A DNA stretch of 23,377 nucleotides, from NCBI RefSeq assembly GCF_902491285.1, contig NZ_CABUHK010000083.1:1-23377 (forward strand), given 5' to 3'. This stretch comes from an uncultured Bacteroides sp. (GTDB lineage: Bacteria > Bacteroidota > Bacteroidia > Bacteroidales > Bacteroidaceae). A model generated the notes under the pieces. It was not told where the DNA came from, made no database searches, and worked only from the letters and a program-made list of their open reading frames with translations. The position numbers and the translations under genes were made by a program. Numbering within the stretch: the stretch's first letter is position 1; each line of letters starts with the position of its first letter. Positions 15,280-23,347 of this stretch are shown in pieces.

Positions 15280-17240
15280 AACAGACCATACTCCTGATAG
15301 CCTTATTATGTTGTACCCTGACCGGAAAGGCCGGTACCGGAGCAGTATCCGAATCAGACAGCCTGCTGAAAGTATTGCAAACCTTACCTCGTGATACCAT
15401 GCGTCTGAATGTCCTGAACCAAATTATCAGAATAGAACAGAACAACCACCAATGTATCCAATACTCAGATACATTACTGAAAGAAGCGCTACGGCTGGAA
15501 AATGACAAATACGCCGGCATGGCAGCATATTATCACGTCCTGTATTATTACAATCACAGCAAACAGGACAGTGTAGCCAAATGGATTACCACTATGGAAC
15601 CCTATATCCGGAAATCTAAGATTTGGGGCTTTTTCTTTGACGCCAAACGCTTCCAAATAGACCTGTACACCTACAATGAACAATACGAACTGGCTATCAG
15701 CGAAGCAAAAAAGATGAAGCAGCAAGCCGACAAACAGAATTGCAGCCAGGGAGTCATAGCCGCTTACCAATGTCTGAGCAATGCCTATATCGGCAGCCAG
15801 CGCTGGGACAAAGGTATCGAATCGTTAGAAAACGCCTACCAGATGCTTACCGCCCAAGAGAATCCGGTGGTTCGTATCTCGGTACTGTCACAGTTGGTAT
15901 CCGTCACCAAAGAAAAGAAAGACAACAAAAAAATGCTCAAATACTTGCAGGAACTGGAGAATGTACTGGATAAACACATCAGTAAAAATCCGTCTTTAAA
16001 AGAAGGGTTTGCCGATGTATATCTTTTCAATGAGCTTTTCTACACCTATTATTATCTGAATATCCATCAGCCCAAACGAGCTTACCCCCATCTGCAAAAA
16101 TCCGGAAAATACTTGAACGAGGACACCTATTTCATGTACAAAGTACTTTATTTCGATACCCATGCCAAATATTATCAGGAAATAGGAGAATATATGCAAG
16201 CATCAGATTATATCGACACGACATTGACGATGCTGAAAAAGGATTTCACCAGTGACTACGCCGAACAACTGCTCGAAAAGGCAAGAATCTGGAAACAGGC
16301 GGAGCAAAGCGAGAAAGCCATCCCTTTGTACGAGCAGGCACTGGCCATTAAAGACTCGGCCGCAACCGTACTCTCCAACACCCAAATGGAACAGATAAAA
16401 AACAAATACCATACAGAAAGGACAGAACTGGAACAAGAAAAGCAAAACAACAAAACCCAACTAAGCTATCTGATTTTTATTTTTGTTATTCTGATTTTGC
16501 TATTTATCTTCATGGCACGGCTTTTCACAGTGCGAAAAGCATTGAAGCACTCGGAAAACGAAATACGGAAAGCAACAGAAAACGTACGGAAAACAAATGA
16601 AATAAAGAACCGCTTCCTTTCGAACATGAGTTATAATATCCGCACTCCGCTCAATAATGTAGTAGGCTTCTCACAACTCATCGCCTGCGAACCTGATATA
16701 GACAAGGAAACGAGACAGGAATACTCCAATATCATCCACAGAAGTACGGAAGTACTGATGAGGCTCGTCAATGATGTCCTCGACCTGTCCCGTCTGGAAG
16801 CTCAAATGATGAAATTCCAGCTACAAGATTATGACATTATCGAATTATGCAAGGAAGTATGCTACATGGCACATATAAAGAATGAGCAAACAGGCATCAA
16901 GGTTCAGTTCTCCGCCGATACGGATTCTCAAATAATCCGTACCGATACGGCACGGCTGACACAGGCATTGCTTAGCACACTGGTTTATCCGCAGGGAAAA
17001 GAACAGCAACAAGAGCGGATCATCCGTTTTACGGTAAGCCGTAGCGGAAATATGATTCACTTCCGTATATCCAACTCCCCTTTAGCGGAACGTGCTTTCG
17101 TATCACAAGAAACCATCATCCGGCATGACATCAACCGATTATTGCTGAAACATTTCGGCGGCGACTACCTCGCTGATAATAAAACTTCCGAAGAACCGGA
17201 AATAGTTTTCATCTACCCCATTACTTCCGAATCGAAATAA
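15276..17240 (+). CDS. TPR-linked pseudo-histidine kinase, paralogue of the upstream sensor
   Basis: A 654-residue protein with the same plan as its neighbour: signal peptide (residues 1-20), periplasmic TPR-like helices (for example 164-193, 301-322, 333-362), one membrane helix (396-416), then a kinase-like core. The dimerisation helices are well kept (FLSNM..NIRTPLN, then D.ETRQ..S.II and NDVLDLSRLE). The catalytic residues are gone: the phosphoacceptor His is Tyr453 (codon TAT at 16632-16634) and the adjacent Glu is Asn454. In the ATP domain the N box (QALLSTLVYPQG) lacks its Asn, no DxGxG G1 box or GTGLG G2 box is present, and the domain is short. The frame is fully open, so this is not decay by frameshift or stop. 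Known pseudokinases act as partners that tune an active kinase; here that partner would be the gene overlapping it by 4 bp. This role is inference. Confidence 0.85.
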   Translation: MKQTILLIALLCCTLTGKAGTGAVSESDSLLKVLQTLPRDTMRLNVLNQIIRIEQNNHQCIQYSDTLLKEALRLENDKYAGMAAYYHVLYYYNHSKQDSVAKWITTMEPYIRKSKIWGFFFDAKRFQIDLYTYNEQYELAISEAKKMKQQADKQNCSQGVIAAYQCLSNAYIGSQRWDKGIESLENAYQMLTAQENPVVRISVLSQLVSVTKEKKDNKKMLKYLQELENVLDKHISKNPSLKEGFADVYLFNELFYTYYYLNIHQPKRAYPHLQKSGKYLNEDTYFMYKVLYFDTHAKYYQEIGEYMQASDYIDTTLTMLKKDFTSDYAEQLLEKARIWKQAEQSEKAIPLYEQALAIKDSAATVLSNTQMEQIKNKYHTERTELEQEKQNNKTQLSYLIFIFVILILLFIFMARLFTVRKALKHSENEIRKATENVRKTNEIKNRFLSNMSYNIRTPLNNVVGFSQLIACEPDIDKETRQEYSNIIHRSTEVLMRLVNDVLDLSRLEAQMMKFQLQDYDIIELCKEVCYMAHIKNEQTGIKVQFSADTDSQIIRTDTARLTQALLSTLVYPQGKEQQQERIIRFTVSRSGNMIHFRISNSPLAERAFVSQETIIRHDINRLLLKHFGGDYLADNKTSEEPEIVFIYPITSESK

Positions 17241-17245
17241 AGCGC

Positions 17246-17253
17246 TATCTTTG
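17246..17253 (+). promoter_or_regulatory. -7 element of the MATE gene
   Basis: TATCTTTG, a perfect TAnnTTTG, begins 5 bases after the pseudokinase stop and 34 bases before the MATE ATG. It overlaps the palindrome CTTTGCAAAG (17249-17258). No TTTG -33 box is seen. Confidence 0.55.
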
Positions 17254-17279
17254 CAAAGTGTAAACTTAAACGCTTAATT

Positions 17280-18602
17280 ATGTATACCAACAAACAGATT
17301 TGGAGTGTCAGTTATCCGATACTACTGAGCTTGCTGGCACAAAATGTTATCAATGTCACCGACACGGCATTCCTTGGACACGTGAGTGAAGTAGCCCTCG
17401 GAGCTTCTGCCATGGGCGGGTTATTCTATATATGCATATTCACCATCGCATTCGGATTCAGCACCGGTTCGCAGATAGTCATTGCAAGACGCAATGGCGA
17501 GGGACGCTATACGGATGTAGGCCCGGTCATGATTCAAGGAATCATGTTCCTGTTTGCCATGGCACTGATACTGTTCGGCTTCACCAAAGCCTTCGGAGGA
17601 AACATCATGCGACTGCTCGTCTCTTCAGAATCCATCTACGAGGGAACAATGGAATTTCTCGACTGGCGTATCTACGGCTTCTTCTTCTCCTTCGTCAACG
17701 TAATGTTCCGGGCATTATACATCGGCATCACCCGCACCAAAGTACTCACAATCAACGCCGTCGTCATGGCATTGACAAATGTGGCACTGGACTATGTGTT
17801 AATCTTCGGAAAGTTCGGCATGCCGGAAATGGGTATCAAGGGAGCCGCCATCGCATCCGTACTGGCCGAAGCCTCTTCAATTCTCTTCTTCCTGATTTAC
17901 ACGTACATTACAGTCGATTTGAAAAAATATGGTCTGAATCGTCTGCGCTCGTTCGACCCCGCGCTGCTGATGCGGATTCTCAGCATTTCCTGTTTCACGA
18001 TGCTGCAATATTTCCTGTCGATGGCTACCTGGTTCGTGTTCTTTGTAGCCGTAGAGCGACTGGGACAACGCGAACTGGCAATTGCCAATATCGTCCGAAG
18101 CATCTACGTCGTGCTGCTGATTCCGGTCAATGCACTGGCAACCACCGCCAACAGCCTGGTGAGCAACGCTATCGGCGCAGGAGGAATCCGGTTCGTGATG
18201 CCGCTTATCAATAAAATCGCCCGGTTCTCGTTCTTCATTATGCTGGGACTCGTTGCACTGTCGGCACTGTTTCCGCAGTTCCTGCTTTCAATCTACACCA
18301 GCGAGGTTGCGCTTATCACAGAGTCCGTCCCCTCGGTCTATGTGATTTGCATCGCCATGCTCATCGCGTCGGTAGCCAACGTCGTATTCAACGGCATCTC
18401 CGGCACAGGAAACACGCAGGCCGCCTTATTACTCGAAACAATTACAATCATCATCTACGGTTCATACATCATATTCATCGGAATGTGGCTGAAAGCCCCC
18501 ATTGAAATCTGCTTTACGATTGAGATAGTGTATTATACCTTGCTGTTGATTACAAGTTATATTTACCTCAAAAAAGCAAAATGGCAGAATAAAAAGATAT
18601 AA
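17280..18602 (+). CDS. MATE family efflux transporter
   Basis: Inner-membrane multidrug or metabolite exporter driven by a Na+ or H+ gradient. It has 440 residues and about 12 hydrophobic segments in two homologous halves. The N-terminal helix has the MATE pattern: SYPILLSLLAQNVINVTDTAFLGHV, followed by ALGASAMGGLFY and a GFSTGSQIVIARRNGEG loop. The second half repeats this in the region of VPVNALATTANSLVSNAIGAGG (about 280-305) and ends with GISGTGNTQAALLLE. The substrate cannot be read from sequence. It is probably transcribed from its own -7 element 34 bases upstream; it ends 57 bases before ffh, whose -7 element starts 16 bases after the MATE stop. It is unlikely to be part of the kinase operon, although read-through is possible because no terminator lies between. 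Confidence 0.92.
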   Translation: MYTNKQIWSVSYPILLSLLAQNVINVTDTAFLGHVSEVALGASAMGGLFYICIFTIAFGFSTGSQIVIARRNGEGRYTDVGPVMIQGIMFLFAMALILFGFTKAFGGNIMRLLVSSESIYEGTMEFLDWRIYGFFFSFVNVMFRALYIGITRTKVLTINAVVMALTNVALDYVLIFGKFGMPEMGIKGAAIASVLAEASSILFFLIYTYITVDLKKYGLNRLRSFDPALLMRILSISCFTMLQYFLSMATWFVFFVAVERLGQRELAIANIVRSIYVVLLIPVNALATTANSLVSNAIGAGGIRFVMPLINKIARFSFFIMLGLVALSALFPQFLLSIYTSEVALITESVPSVYVICIAMLIASVANVVFNGISGTGNTQAALLLETITIIIYGSYIIFIGMWLKAPIEICFTIEIVYYTLLLITSYIYLKKAKWQNKKI

Positions 18603-18618
18603 ATCCGAGAGATTTTTG

Positions 18619-18626
18619 TACATTTG
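18619..18626 (+). promoter_or_regulatory. -7 element of ffh
   Basis: TACATTTG, a perfect TAnnTTTG, lies 33 bases before the ffh ATG. The expected -33 position falls at the end of the MATE gene and has no TTTG. Confidence 0.5.
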
Positions 18627-18659
18627 CAGGCTCAAATATTAATCAGTAATTAAACAACT

Positions 18660-19982
18660 ATGTTCGATAATTTAAGTGAAAGACTGGAACGGTCATTCAA
18701 GATTCTGAAAGGTGAAGGCAAAATCACCGAAATCAACGTGGCGGAGACGCTGAAAGACGTACGCAAGGCACTTCTTGATGCCGACGTAAACTACAAGGTT
18801 GCAAAGAATTTCACCGATACGGTGAAAGAGAAAGCTCTTGGTCAGAACGTACTTACGGCTGTAAAACCGAGCCAGTTGATGGTGAAGATTGTGCACGACG
18901 AGCTTACCCAGTTGATGGGTGGAGAGACAGCCGAAATCAATATCGAATCCCGTCCGGCAGTCATCCTGATGTCAGGTTTGCAAGGTTCGGGTAAGACTAC
19001 TTTCTCCGGTAAGTTGGCACAAATGCTGAAAAGCAAGAAGAATCGCAAACCGTTACTGGTAGCCTGTGACGTTTACCGTCCGGCAGCTATCGAACAGTTG
19101 CGTGTACTGGCAGAACAAATCGGAGTTCCGATGTACTGCGAACTGGATAGCAAAAATCCGGTAGAAATCGCACAGCACGCCATCCAGGAAGCAAAGGCCA
19201 AAGGATATGACCTCGTCATTGTCGATACAGCCGGACGTCTGGCGGTAGACGAACAGATGATGAACGAAATCGCCGCCATCAAAGAAGCGATTCGCCCGGA
19301 CGAAATCCTGTTCGTGGTAGACTCCATGACCGGACAGGATGCCGTAAACACAGCCAAAGAATTTAATGAACGCCTTGACTTCAACGGTGTGGTACTGACA
19401 AAATTGGATGGTGACACCCGTGGTGGTGCGGCCCTTTCTATCCGTTCGGTAGTCAACAAGCCAATCAAGTTTGTAGGTACAGGAGAAAAACTGGAAGCAA
19501 TCGACCAGTTCCATCCTGCCCGTATGGCCGACCGTATCCTCGGTATGGGTGACATCGTTTCACTGGTAGAACGTGCTCAGGAACAATATGACGAAGAAGA
19601 AGCCAAACGCTTACAGAAGAAGATTGCCAAAAACCAGTTCGACTTCAATGACTTCCTCGGCCAGATAGCTCAAATCAAGAAGATGGGTAACCTGAAAGAC
19701 CTTGCTTCCATGATTCCGGGAGTAGGCAAAGCCATCAAGGATATTGATATCGACGACAATGCTTTCAAGAGCATCGAAGCCATCATCTACTCCATGACTC
19801 CGGCAGAACGCTCCAATCCGGAAATCCTGAACGGTTCACGCCGCACCCGTATTGCCAAAGGTAGCGGAACAACGATTCAGGAAGTAAACCGCCTGCTGAA
19901 ACAATTTGACCAGACCCGTAAGATGATGAAGATGGTAACCAGCAGTAAAATGGGCAAGATGATGCCGAAGATGAGAAAATAA
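18660..19982 (+). CDS. ffh: Signal recognition particle protein Ffh (SRP54 homologue)
   Basis: GTPase that binds signal sequences of nascent membrane proteins with 4.5S RNA and delivers ribosomes to FtsY. Its 440 residues match the bacterial family. N domain residues 1-95 with ALLDADVNYKV; G domain with G1 GLQGSGKTTFSGKLA (about 106-120), the DVYRPAAIEQL block, G3 DTAGRL, G4 TKLDGDTRGGAALS and the GTGEKLEAIDQFHP closing motif; M domain from about 325 with the Met-rich C-terminus (MMKMVTSSKMGKMMPKM) that binds signal peptides and RNA. The ATG at 18660 is the only sensible start. It is transcribed from its own -7 element and closed by a strong terminator. No anomaly seen. The 4.5S RNA gene is not in this window as far as I can tell. 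Confidence 0.97.
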   Translation: MFDNLSERLERSFKILKGEGKITEINVAETLKDVRKALLDADVNYKVAKNFTDTVKEKALGQNVLTAVKPSQLMVKIVHDELTQLMGGETAEINIESRPAVILMSGLQGSGKTTFSGKLAQMLKSKKNRKPLLVACDVYRPAAIEQLRVLAEQIGVPMYCELDSKNPVEIAQHAIQEAKAKGYDLVIVDTAGRLAVDEQMMNEIAAIKEAIRPDEILFVVDSMTGQDAVNTAKEFNERLDFNGVVLTKLDGDTRGGAALSIRSVVNKPIKFVGTGEKLEAIDQFHPARMADRILGMGDIVSLVERAQEQYDEEEAKRLQKKIAKNQFDFNDFLGQIAQIKKMGNLKDLASMIPGVGKAIKDIDIDDNAFKSIEAIIYSMTPAERSNPEILNGSRRTRIAKGSGTTIQEVNRLLKQFDQTRKMMKMVTSSKMGKMMPKMRK

Positions 19983-20007
19983 GAAGCATCCATTTTAATT
20001 CTAAATA

Positions 20008-20046
20008 AAAAAGAGGAAGCCGTGGCGAGCGTGGCTTCCTCTTTTT
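20008..20046 (+). terminator. Strong intrinsic terminator after ffh
   Basis: A perfect 14-bp stem (20008-20021 with 20033-20046) encloses an 11-base loop and ends in five T, 26 bases after the ffh stop. Confidence 0.93.
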
Positions 20047-20099
20047 ATTATAACAGACATAGCCTTTCTCTAATTTTCGGGGCGTCCCATCACTATTTG

Positions 20100-20116
20100 A
20101 TTGTAACGATTACAAT
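20100..20116. promoter_or_regulatory. 7-3-7 inverted repeat, candidate activator site of the cytochrome operon
   Basis: ATTGTAA (20100-20106), CGA, TTACAAT (20110-20116) form a perfect 7-bp inverted repeat. Its centre is about 60 bases upstream of the start point expected from the -7 element at 20155-20162, a distance typical of upstream-binding activators such as Crp/Fnr proteins. No identity of the regulator is implied. Confidence 0.4.
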
Positions 20117-20154
20117 TTTATAAAGATTTTAGGTGTTTATTCGTTTTTATTTCA

Positions 20155-20162
20155 TTACTTTG
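20155..20162 (+). promoter_or_regulatory. -7 element of the cytochrome c maturation/peroxidase operon
   Basis: TTACTTTG resembles TAnnTTTG with one mismatch and lies 27 bases before the ATG at 20190. No TTTG -33 box is seen, which would fit a promoter needing an activator. Confidence 0.45.
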
Positions 20163-20189
20163 CAAAAGATTACAAACAAAAACACAAGT

Positions 20190-21056
20190 ATGCGTTACAT
20201 CTATACGACAGGATATATATTATTAGCAGTTGCCATGCAGCTATTTACAGGAAACTTCCCCGTTTCCTTCCTTGCCTTTCCGCTCAACATCATCTTTGCG
20301 GCAATATGGTTCCTCATACTCCGGACATTATATAAGGAATACAAAAATTCAGGCTTCACCCGTTTTCTTTGCTCACCTCAGACCAGTGCGCTATCCATTG
20401 GATTATTTATCGGCGGCTGCCTGGTGATAGGTCTTCTCCCCCAACTATCGGACACAGCGGCAAAGGCGCGCGAAGGTATTCCTGCCCTGCTGGGGTGTTA
20501 TAATTTCATGACCGGCTGGATTTTTATAGCCATACTTCTCCTATTGTTAAGTAATCTCGGCATGATTACCATCCACGCCTTCCAACACCGCAAACAAGCA
20601 CGGTGGCGCTTCGTGCTGAACCACGCCGGACTATGGCTCGCCCTATTTGCCGGATTCTTCGGAAGCAGTGATACCCGGACACTACGCATACCTGTATATA
20701 AAGGTGAACCGGCACGCGAAGCGTTCGATATGAACGGCGCGCCGCATTATCTGGATTATGAAATAGAGCTCGACTCCTTTGCCGTAGAATATTACCCGAA
20801 CGGACATCCTTCCCGCTTTGCGGCAAATGTACGTCTGGGAGATGAAAAAGTAGTGCTCGAAGTGAATCACCCTTACGCCTGTCGGTTGGGAGAAGATATA
20901 TACCTCACCGGCTATAATGTGATGAAAGGCAACGGCAGTGAATATTGCATCTTGCAAGTAGTAAAGCAACCCTGGAAATATGTGATAGTGGCAGGCATCC
21001 TGATGATGCTGGCAGGAGCGATTCTATTATTCATTAAAGGACCGGAAAAAGTATGA
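20190..21056 (+). CDS. ResB-like cytochrome c biogenesis protein
   Basis: Membrane protein of the System II cytochrome c maturation pathway, which with CcsA brings haem to apocytochromes outside the membrane. It has 288 residues with N-terminal helices at about 5-22, 27-44, 68-85 and 110-130, a conserved His in NHAGLWLALFAGFFGSSD before a ~90-residue soluble periplasmic segment, and a last helix near 263-282. It is shorter than classic ResB (about 400-550), as in Bacteroidota. Start: a GTG at 20133 would add 19 residues but lies upstream of the -7 element, so ATG 20190 is used. It overlaps the CcsA gene by ATGA, and a haem peroxidase follows, supporting the role. ResB is a divergent family, so the call leans partly on context. 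Confidence 0.82.
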   Translation: MRYIYTTGYILLAVAMQLFTGNFPVSFLAFPLNIIFAAIWFLILRTLYKEYKNSGFTRFLCSPQTSALSIGLFIGGCLVIGLLPQLSDTAAKAREGIPALLGCYNFMTGWIFIAILLLLLSNLGMITIHAFQHRKQARWRFVLNHAGLWLALFAGFFGSSDTRTLRIPVYKGEPAREAFDMNGAPHYLDYEIELDSFAVEYYPNGHPSRFAANVRLGDEKVVLEVNHPYACRLGEDIYLTGYNVMKGNGSEYCILQVVKQPWKYVIVAGILMMLAGAILLFIKGPEKV

Positions 21057-21841
21057 TAAACTGGGATAATTTCTATGTATTTGCAGCAATATCCGTCTGC
21101 TTGTGGTTGGCAGGAGCTGTATCCGCCCTTCGTTCGTCAACGAAGAGCAAGACGGCAATAGCCTTTACATCATCCGGCATCATTGTTTTGGGCATCTTCA
21201 TTGCCGGATTGTGGGTATTTCTTCAACGCCCGCCTTTGCGCACCATGGGAGAAACCCGGCTATGGTACTCTTTCTTCATGGGAGTGGCAGGACTGCTTAC
21301 TTATATAAGATGGAAATACCGTTGGATTCTGTCTTTCTCGACACTCCTCTCCACCGTATTCGTCATCATCAACCTGATGAAACCCGAGATACATGACCAG
21401 TCACTGATGCCGGCGTTGCAAAGCATATGGTTTATTCCGCACGTCACGGTGTATATGTTTTCCTACTCGGTACTGGGATGCGCCTTTATCATTGCACTGA
21501 CCGGATTATTCCGCCACAAGGAAGAATACCTGCATACGGCGGACAATCTTGTCTATGCCGGAGTAGCCTTTCTTTCCATCGGAATGCTTCTCGGCTCTCT
21601 ATGGGCAAAAGAAGCCTGGGGAAACTACTGGAGCTGGGACCCGAAAGAAACCTGGGCAGCTATCACCTGGATGGGATACCTGCTCTATATACATCTCCGT
21701 CTTTTCAGAAAAACCGGACGGAAATGTCTGTATGCCTTGCTCATCATCTCCTTCCTGGCTCTGCAAATGTGCTGGTATGGAGTGAACTACTTGCCGGCCG
21801 CCCAACAAAGCGTGCATTTATATAATCGTAATAACAACTAA
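21053..21841 (+). CDS. ccsA: CcsA/ResC-type cytochrome c haem lyase subunit
   Basis: A 262-residue polytopic protein with about eight membrane helices. It carries the haem-handling tryptophan-rich (WWD) motif as WGNYWSWDPKETWA, with the upstream AKEA..., and the external His residues: HVTVYMFSY after the fourth helix and a C-terminal QQSVHLY. These fit CcsA/ResC of System II, which delivers haem to CXXCH sites with ResB. It starts inside the ResB stop (ATGA) and is followed after 17 bases by the tri-haem peroxidase. The likely client is that peroxidase, and perhaps other cytochromes such as nitrite reductase elsewhere. Confidence 0.92.
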   Translation: MINWDNFYVFAAISVCLWLAGAVSALRSSTKSKTAIAFTSSGIIVLGIFIAGLWVFLQRPPLRTMGETRLWYSFFMGVAGLLTYIRWKYRWILSFSTLLSTVFVIINLMKPEIHDQSLMPALQSIWFIPHVTVYMFSYSVLGCAFIIALTGLFRHKEEYLHTADNLVYAGVAFLSIGMLLGSLWAKEAWGNYWSWDPKETWAAITWMGYLLYIHLRLFRKTGRKCLYALLIISFLALQMCWYGVNYLPAAQQSVHLYNRNNN

Positions 21842-21858
21842 TTAAAATCAAATGTGAA

Positions 21859-23241
21859 ATGAAAAAAGGTACAAAACTAATTGTAGCACTGTTGGTCGTA
21901 GTGGCAGCACTGGCAGTCACCTACCGGCTTATGCACCGGGTGCCTTCCAGTGATTTGGAAGCAAACGCCCAGATGCAGCAAATCATTACGGATGCAGGAT
22001 GCCTGAGATGTCATACATCGACTCCCGATTTACCGTTTTACGCAAGTATGCCCGTAGCTGGAAAAATCGTGATGGAAGATGTGAGCGACGCTTACCGTGC
22101 TTTCGACATGACTCAGATGGAGAAAGATTTGAAAGAAGGCCGTCCTATCAATCCGGTAGACCTGGCAAAAGTAGAGAAAGTAATCCTTGACGGAAAAATG
22201 CCGCAAGCAAAGTATTATCTCGTACACTGGGGCTCTTCTTTCAACGATGCCAAAAAAGAAGTGGCACTCAGTTGGGTGAAAAACCATCGCATGGGACTAT
22301 ACACAGACCTGGCAGTCGCATCCGACTTTATTAACGAACCGGTTCGTCCCATCGCCGACTCTATCGCAGTAGATGTCCGCAAAGTAGTACTTGGCGAATT
22401 GTTGTACCACGACACCCGCCTGTCGGCCGACAATACCGTATCCTGTGCCAGTTGTCACGGACTGGATACCGGTGGTGTAGACAACAAGCAATATTCCGAA
22501 GGCGTAGGCGGTCAGTTTGGCGGTGTGAATGCCCCGACAGTCTACAATGCAGCCTACAACTTCGTCCAATTCTGGGACGGACGTGCCGGAACACTTGCCG
22601 AACAAGCTGCCGGCCCCCCGTTGAACCCGGTAGAAATGGCTTGCGAGTCTTTCAATCAGATTATCGACAAACTGGCAGAAGACAAGAACTTTGTCCTGGC
22701 ATTCACCGAAGTATATCCCGACGGACTCAGCGAGAAGAATATCACAAACGCAATCGAGGAATTTGAAAAGACATTGCTGACTCCCAACTCACGCTTCGAC
22801 CGTTATCTGAAAGGTGAAAAAGAAGCTATCTCCACAGATGAAATCGCCGGATACGAGCTTTTCAAGAAATACGATTGCGCCACTTGCCACGTAGGGGAAA
22901 TCCTGGGCGGACAGTCTTACGAACTAATCGGTGTAAAAGGTGATTATTTTGCCGAACGACAGGCAGAAATGACCGAAGAAGACAACGGACGGTTCAAGCA
23001 GACACAGACAGAACGCGACCGTCACCGTTTCAAAGTCCCCGGACTGAGAAACATCGAACTTACCGCTCCTTACTTCCACGATGGCAGCATGGCTACCATG
23101 GACGATGCCGTCCGCGCTATGGCCAAGTATCAGCTAGGCATTGACTTGCCGCAACCGGAAGTAGACAAAATCGTCGGTTTCCTTCGTACACTGACAGGAG
23201 AATACAAAGGCAAGTTACTGACCAATAAAAATATAATTTAA
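21859..23241 (+). CDS. Membrane-anchored tri-haem cytochrome c peroxidase
   Basis: Reduces H2O2 to water with electrons from the membrane. The 460-residue protein has an N-terminal anchor helix (residues 5-22, no clear cleavage site), then an extra N-terminal haem domain with CLRCH (48-52), then the standard two-domain bacterial cytochrome c peroxidase/MauG fold with CASCH (196-200) and CATCH (340-344). Other family marks are LLYHDTRLSADNTVSCASCH, the NAPTVYNAAYN and FWDGRAGTLAEQAAGP blocks, KVPGLRNIELTAPYFHDGSM with His407, and the C-terminal LRTLTG. The tri-haem, membrane-bound plan resembles E. coli YhjA/Ccp, a quinol peroxidase that uses H2O2 as an anaerobic electron acceptor; that activity is inferred. 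Last gene of the ResB-CcsA operon, with a terminator after it. Confidence 0.93.
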   Translation: MKKGTKLIVALLVVVAALAVTYRLMHRVPSSDLEANAQMQQIITDAGCLRCHTSTPDLPFYASMPVAGKIVMEDVSDAYRAFDMTQMEKDLKEGRPINPVDLAKVEKVILDGKMPQAKYYLVHWGSSFNDAKKEVALSWVKNHRMGLYTDLAVASDFINEPVRPIADSIAVDVRKVVLGELLYHDTRLSADNTVSCASCHGLDTGGVDNKQYSEGVGGQFGGVNAPTVYNAAYNFVQFWDGRAGTLAEQAAGPPLNPVEMACESFNQIIDKLAEDKNFVLAFTEVYPDGLSEKNITNAIEEFEKTLLTPNSRFDRYLKGEKEAISTDEIAGYELFKKYDCATCHVGEILGGQSYELIGVKGDYFAERQAEMTEEDNGRFKQTQTERDRHRFKVPGLRNIELTAPYFHDGSMATMDDAVRAMAKYQLGIDLPQPEVDKIVGFLRTLTGEYKGKLLTNKNII

Positions 23242-23267
23242 ACAACAAGAGAATATTCTCTCCGTTC

Positions 23268-23301
23268 AAAAAGAAGATGCTATATCCGGCATCTTCTTTT
23301 T
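23268..23301 (+). terminator. Intrinsic terminator of the peroxidase operon
   Basis: A 13-bp stem (23268-23280 with 23289-23301) with an 8-base loop, ending in a T-run, 27 bases after the peroxidase stop. Just before it is a perfect 12-bp palindrome GAGAATATTCTC (23249-23260). Confidence 0.92.
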
Positions 23302-23315
23302 TATGCTCCAATCTT

Positions 23316-23347
23316 TTTGGACAGTTCAGTTATTTATTTTACTTTTG
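23316..23347 (+). promoter_or_regulatory. Perfect Bacteroides promoter for the next gene
   Basis: TTTG (23316-23319), a 20-base spacer, then TACTTTTG (23340-23347) match the -33/-7 consensus exactly. The window ends with ATG at 23375-23377, 28 bases after the -7 box, which is probably the first codon of the next plus-strand gene. Confidence 0.75.

Noticed and set aside
17432..18214. 260-codon plus-strand frame within the MATE gene
   Set aside because: Shadow frame; Arg/His-rich translation with no membrane segments or domain, while the MATE frame is clear.
23249..23260. Palindrome GAGAATATTCTC after the peroxidase gene as an operator
   Set aside because: It lies between a stop codon and the terminator, so control of a promoter is unlikely; it may be chance in AT-rich DNA.
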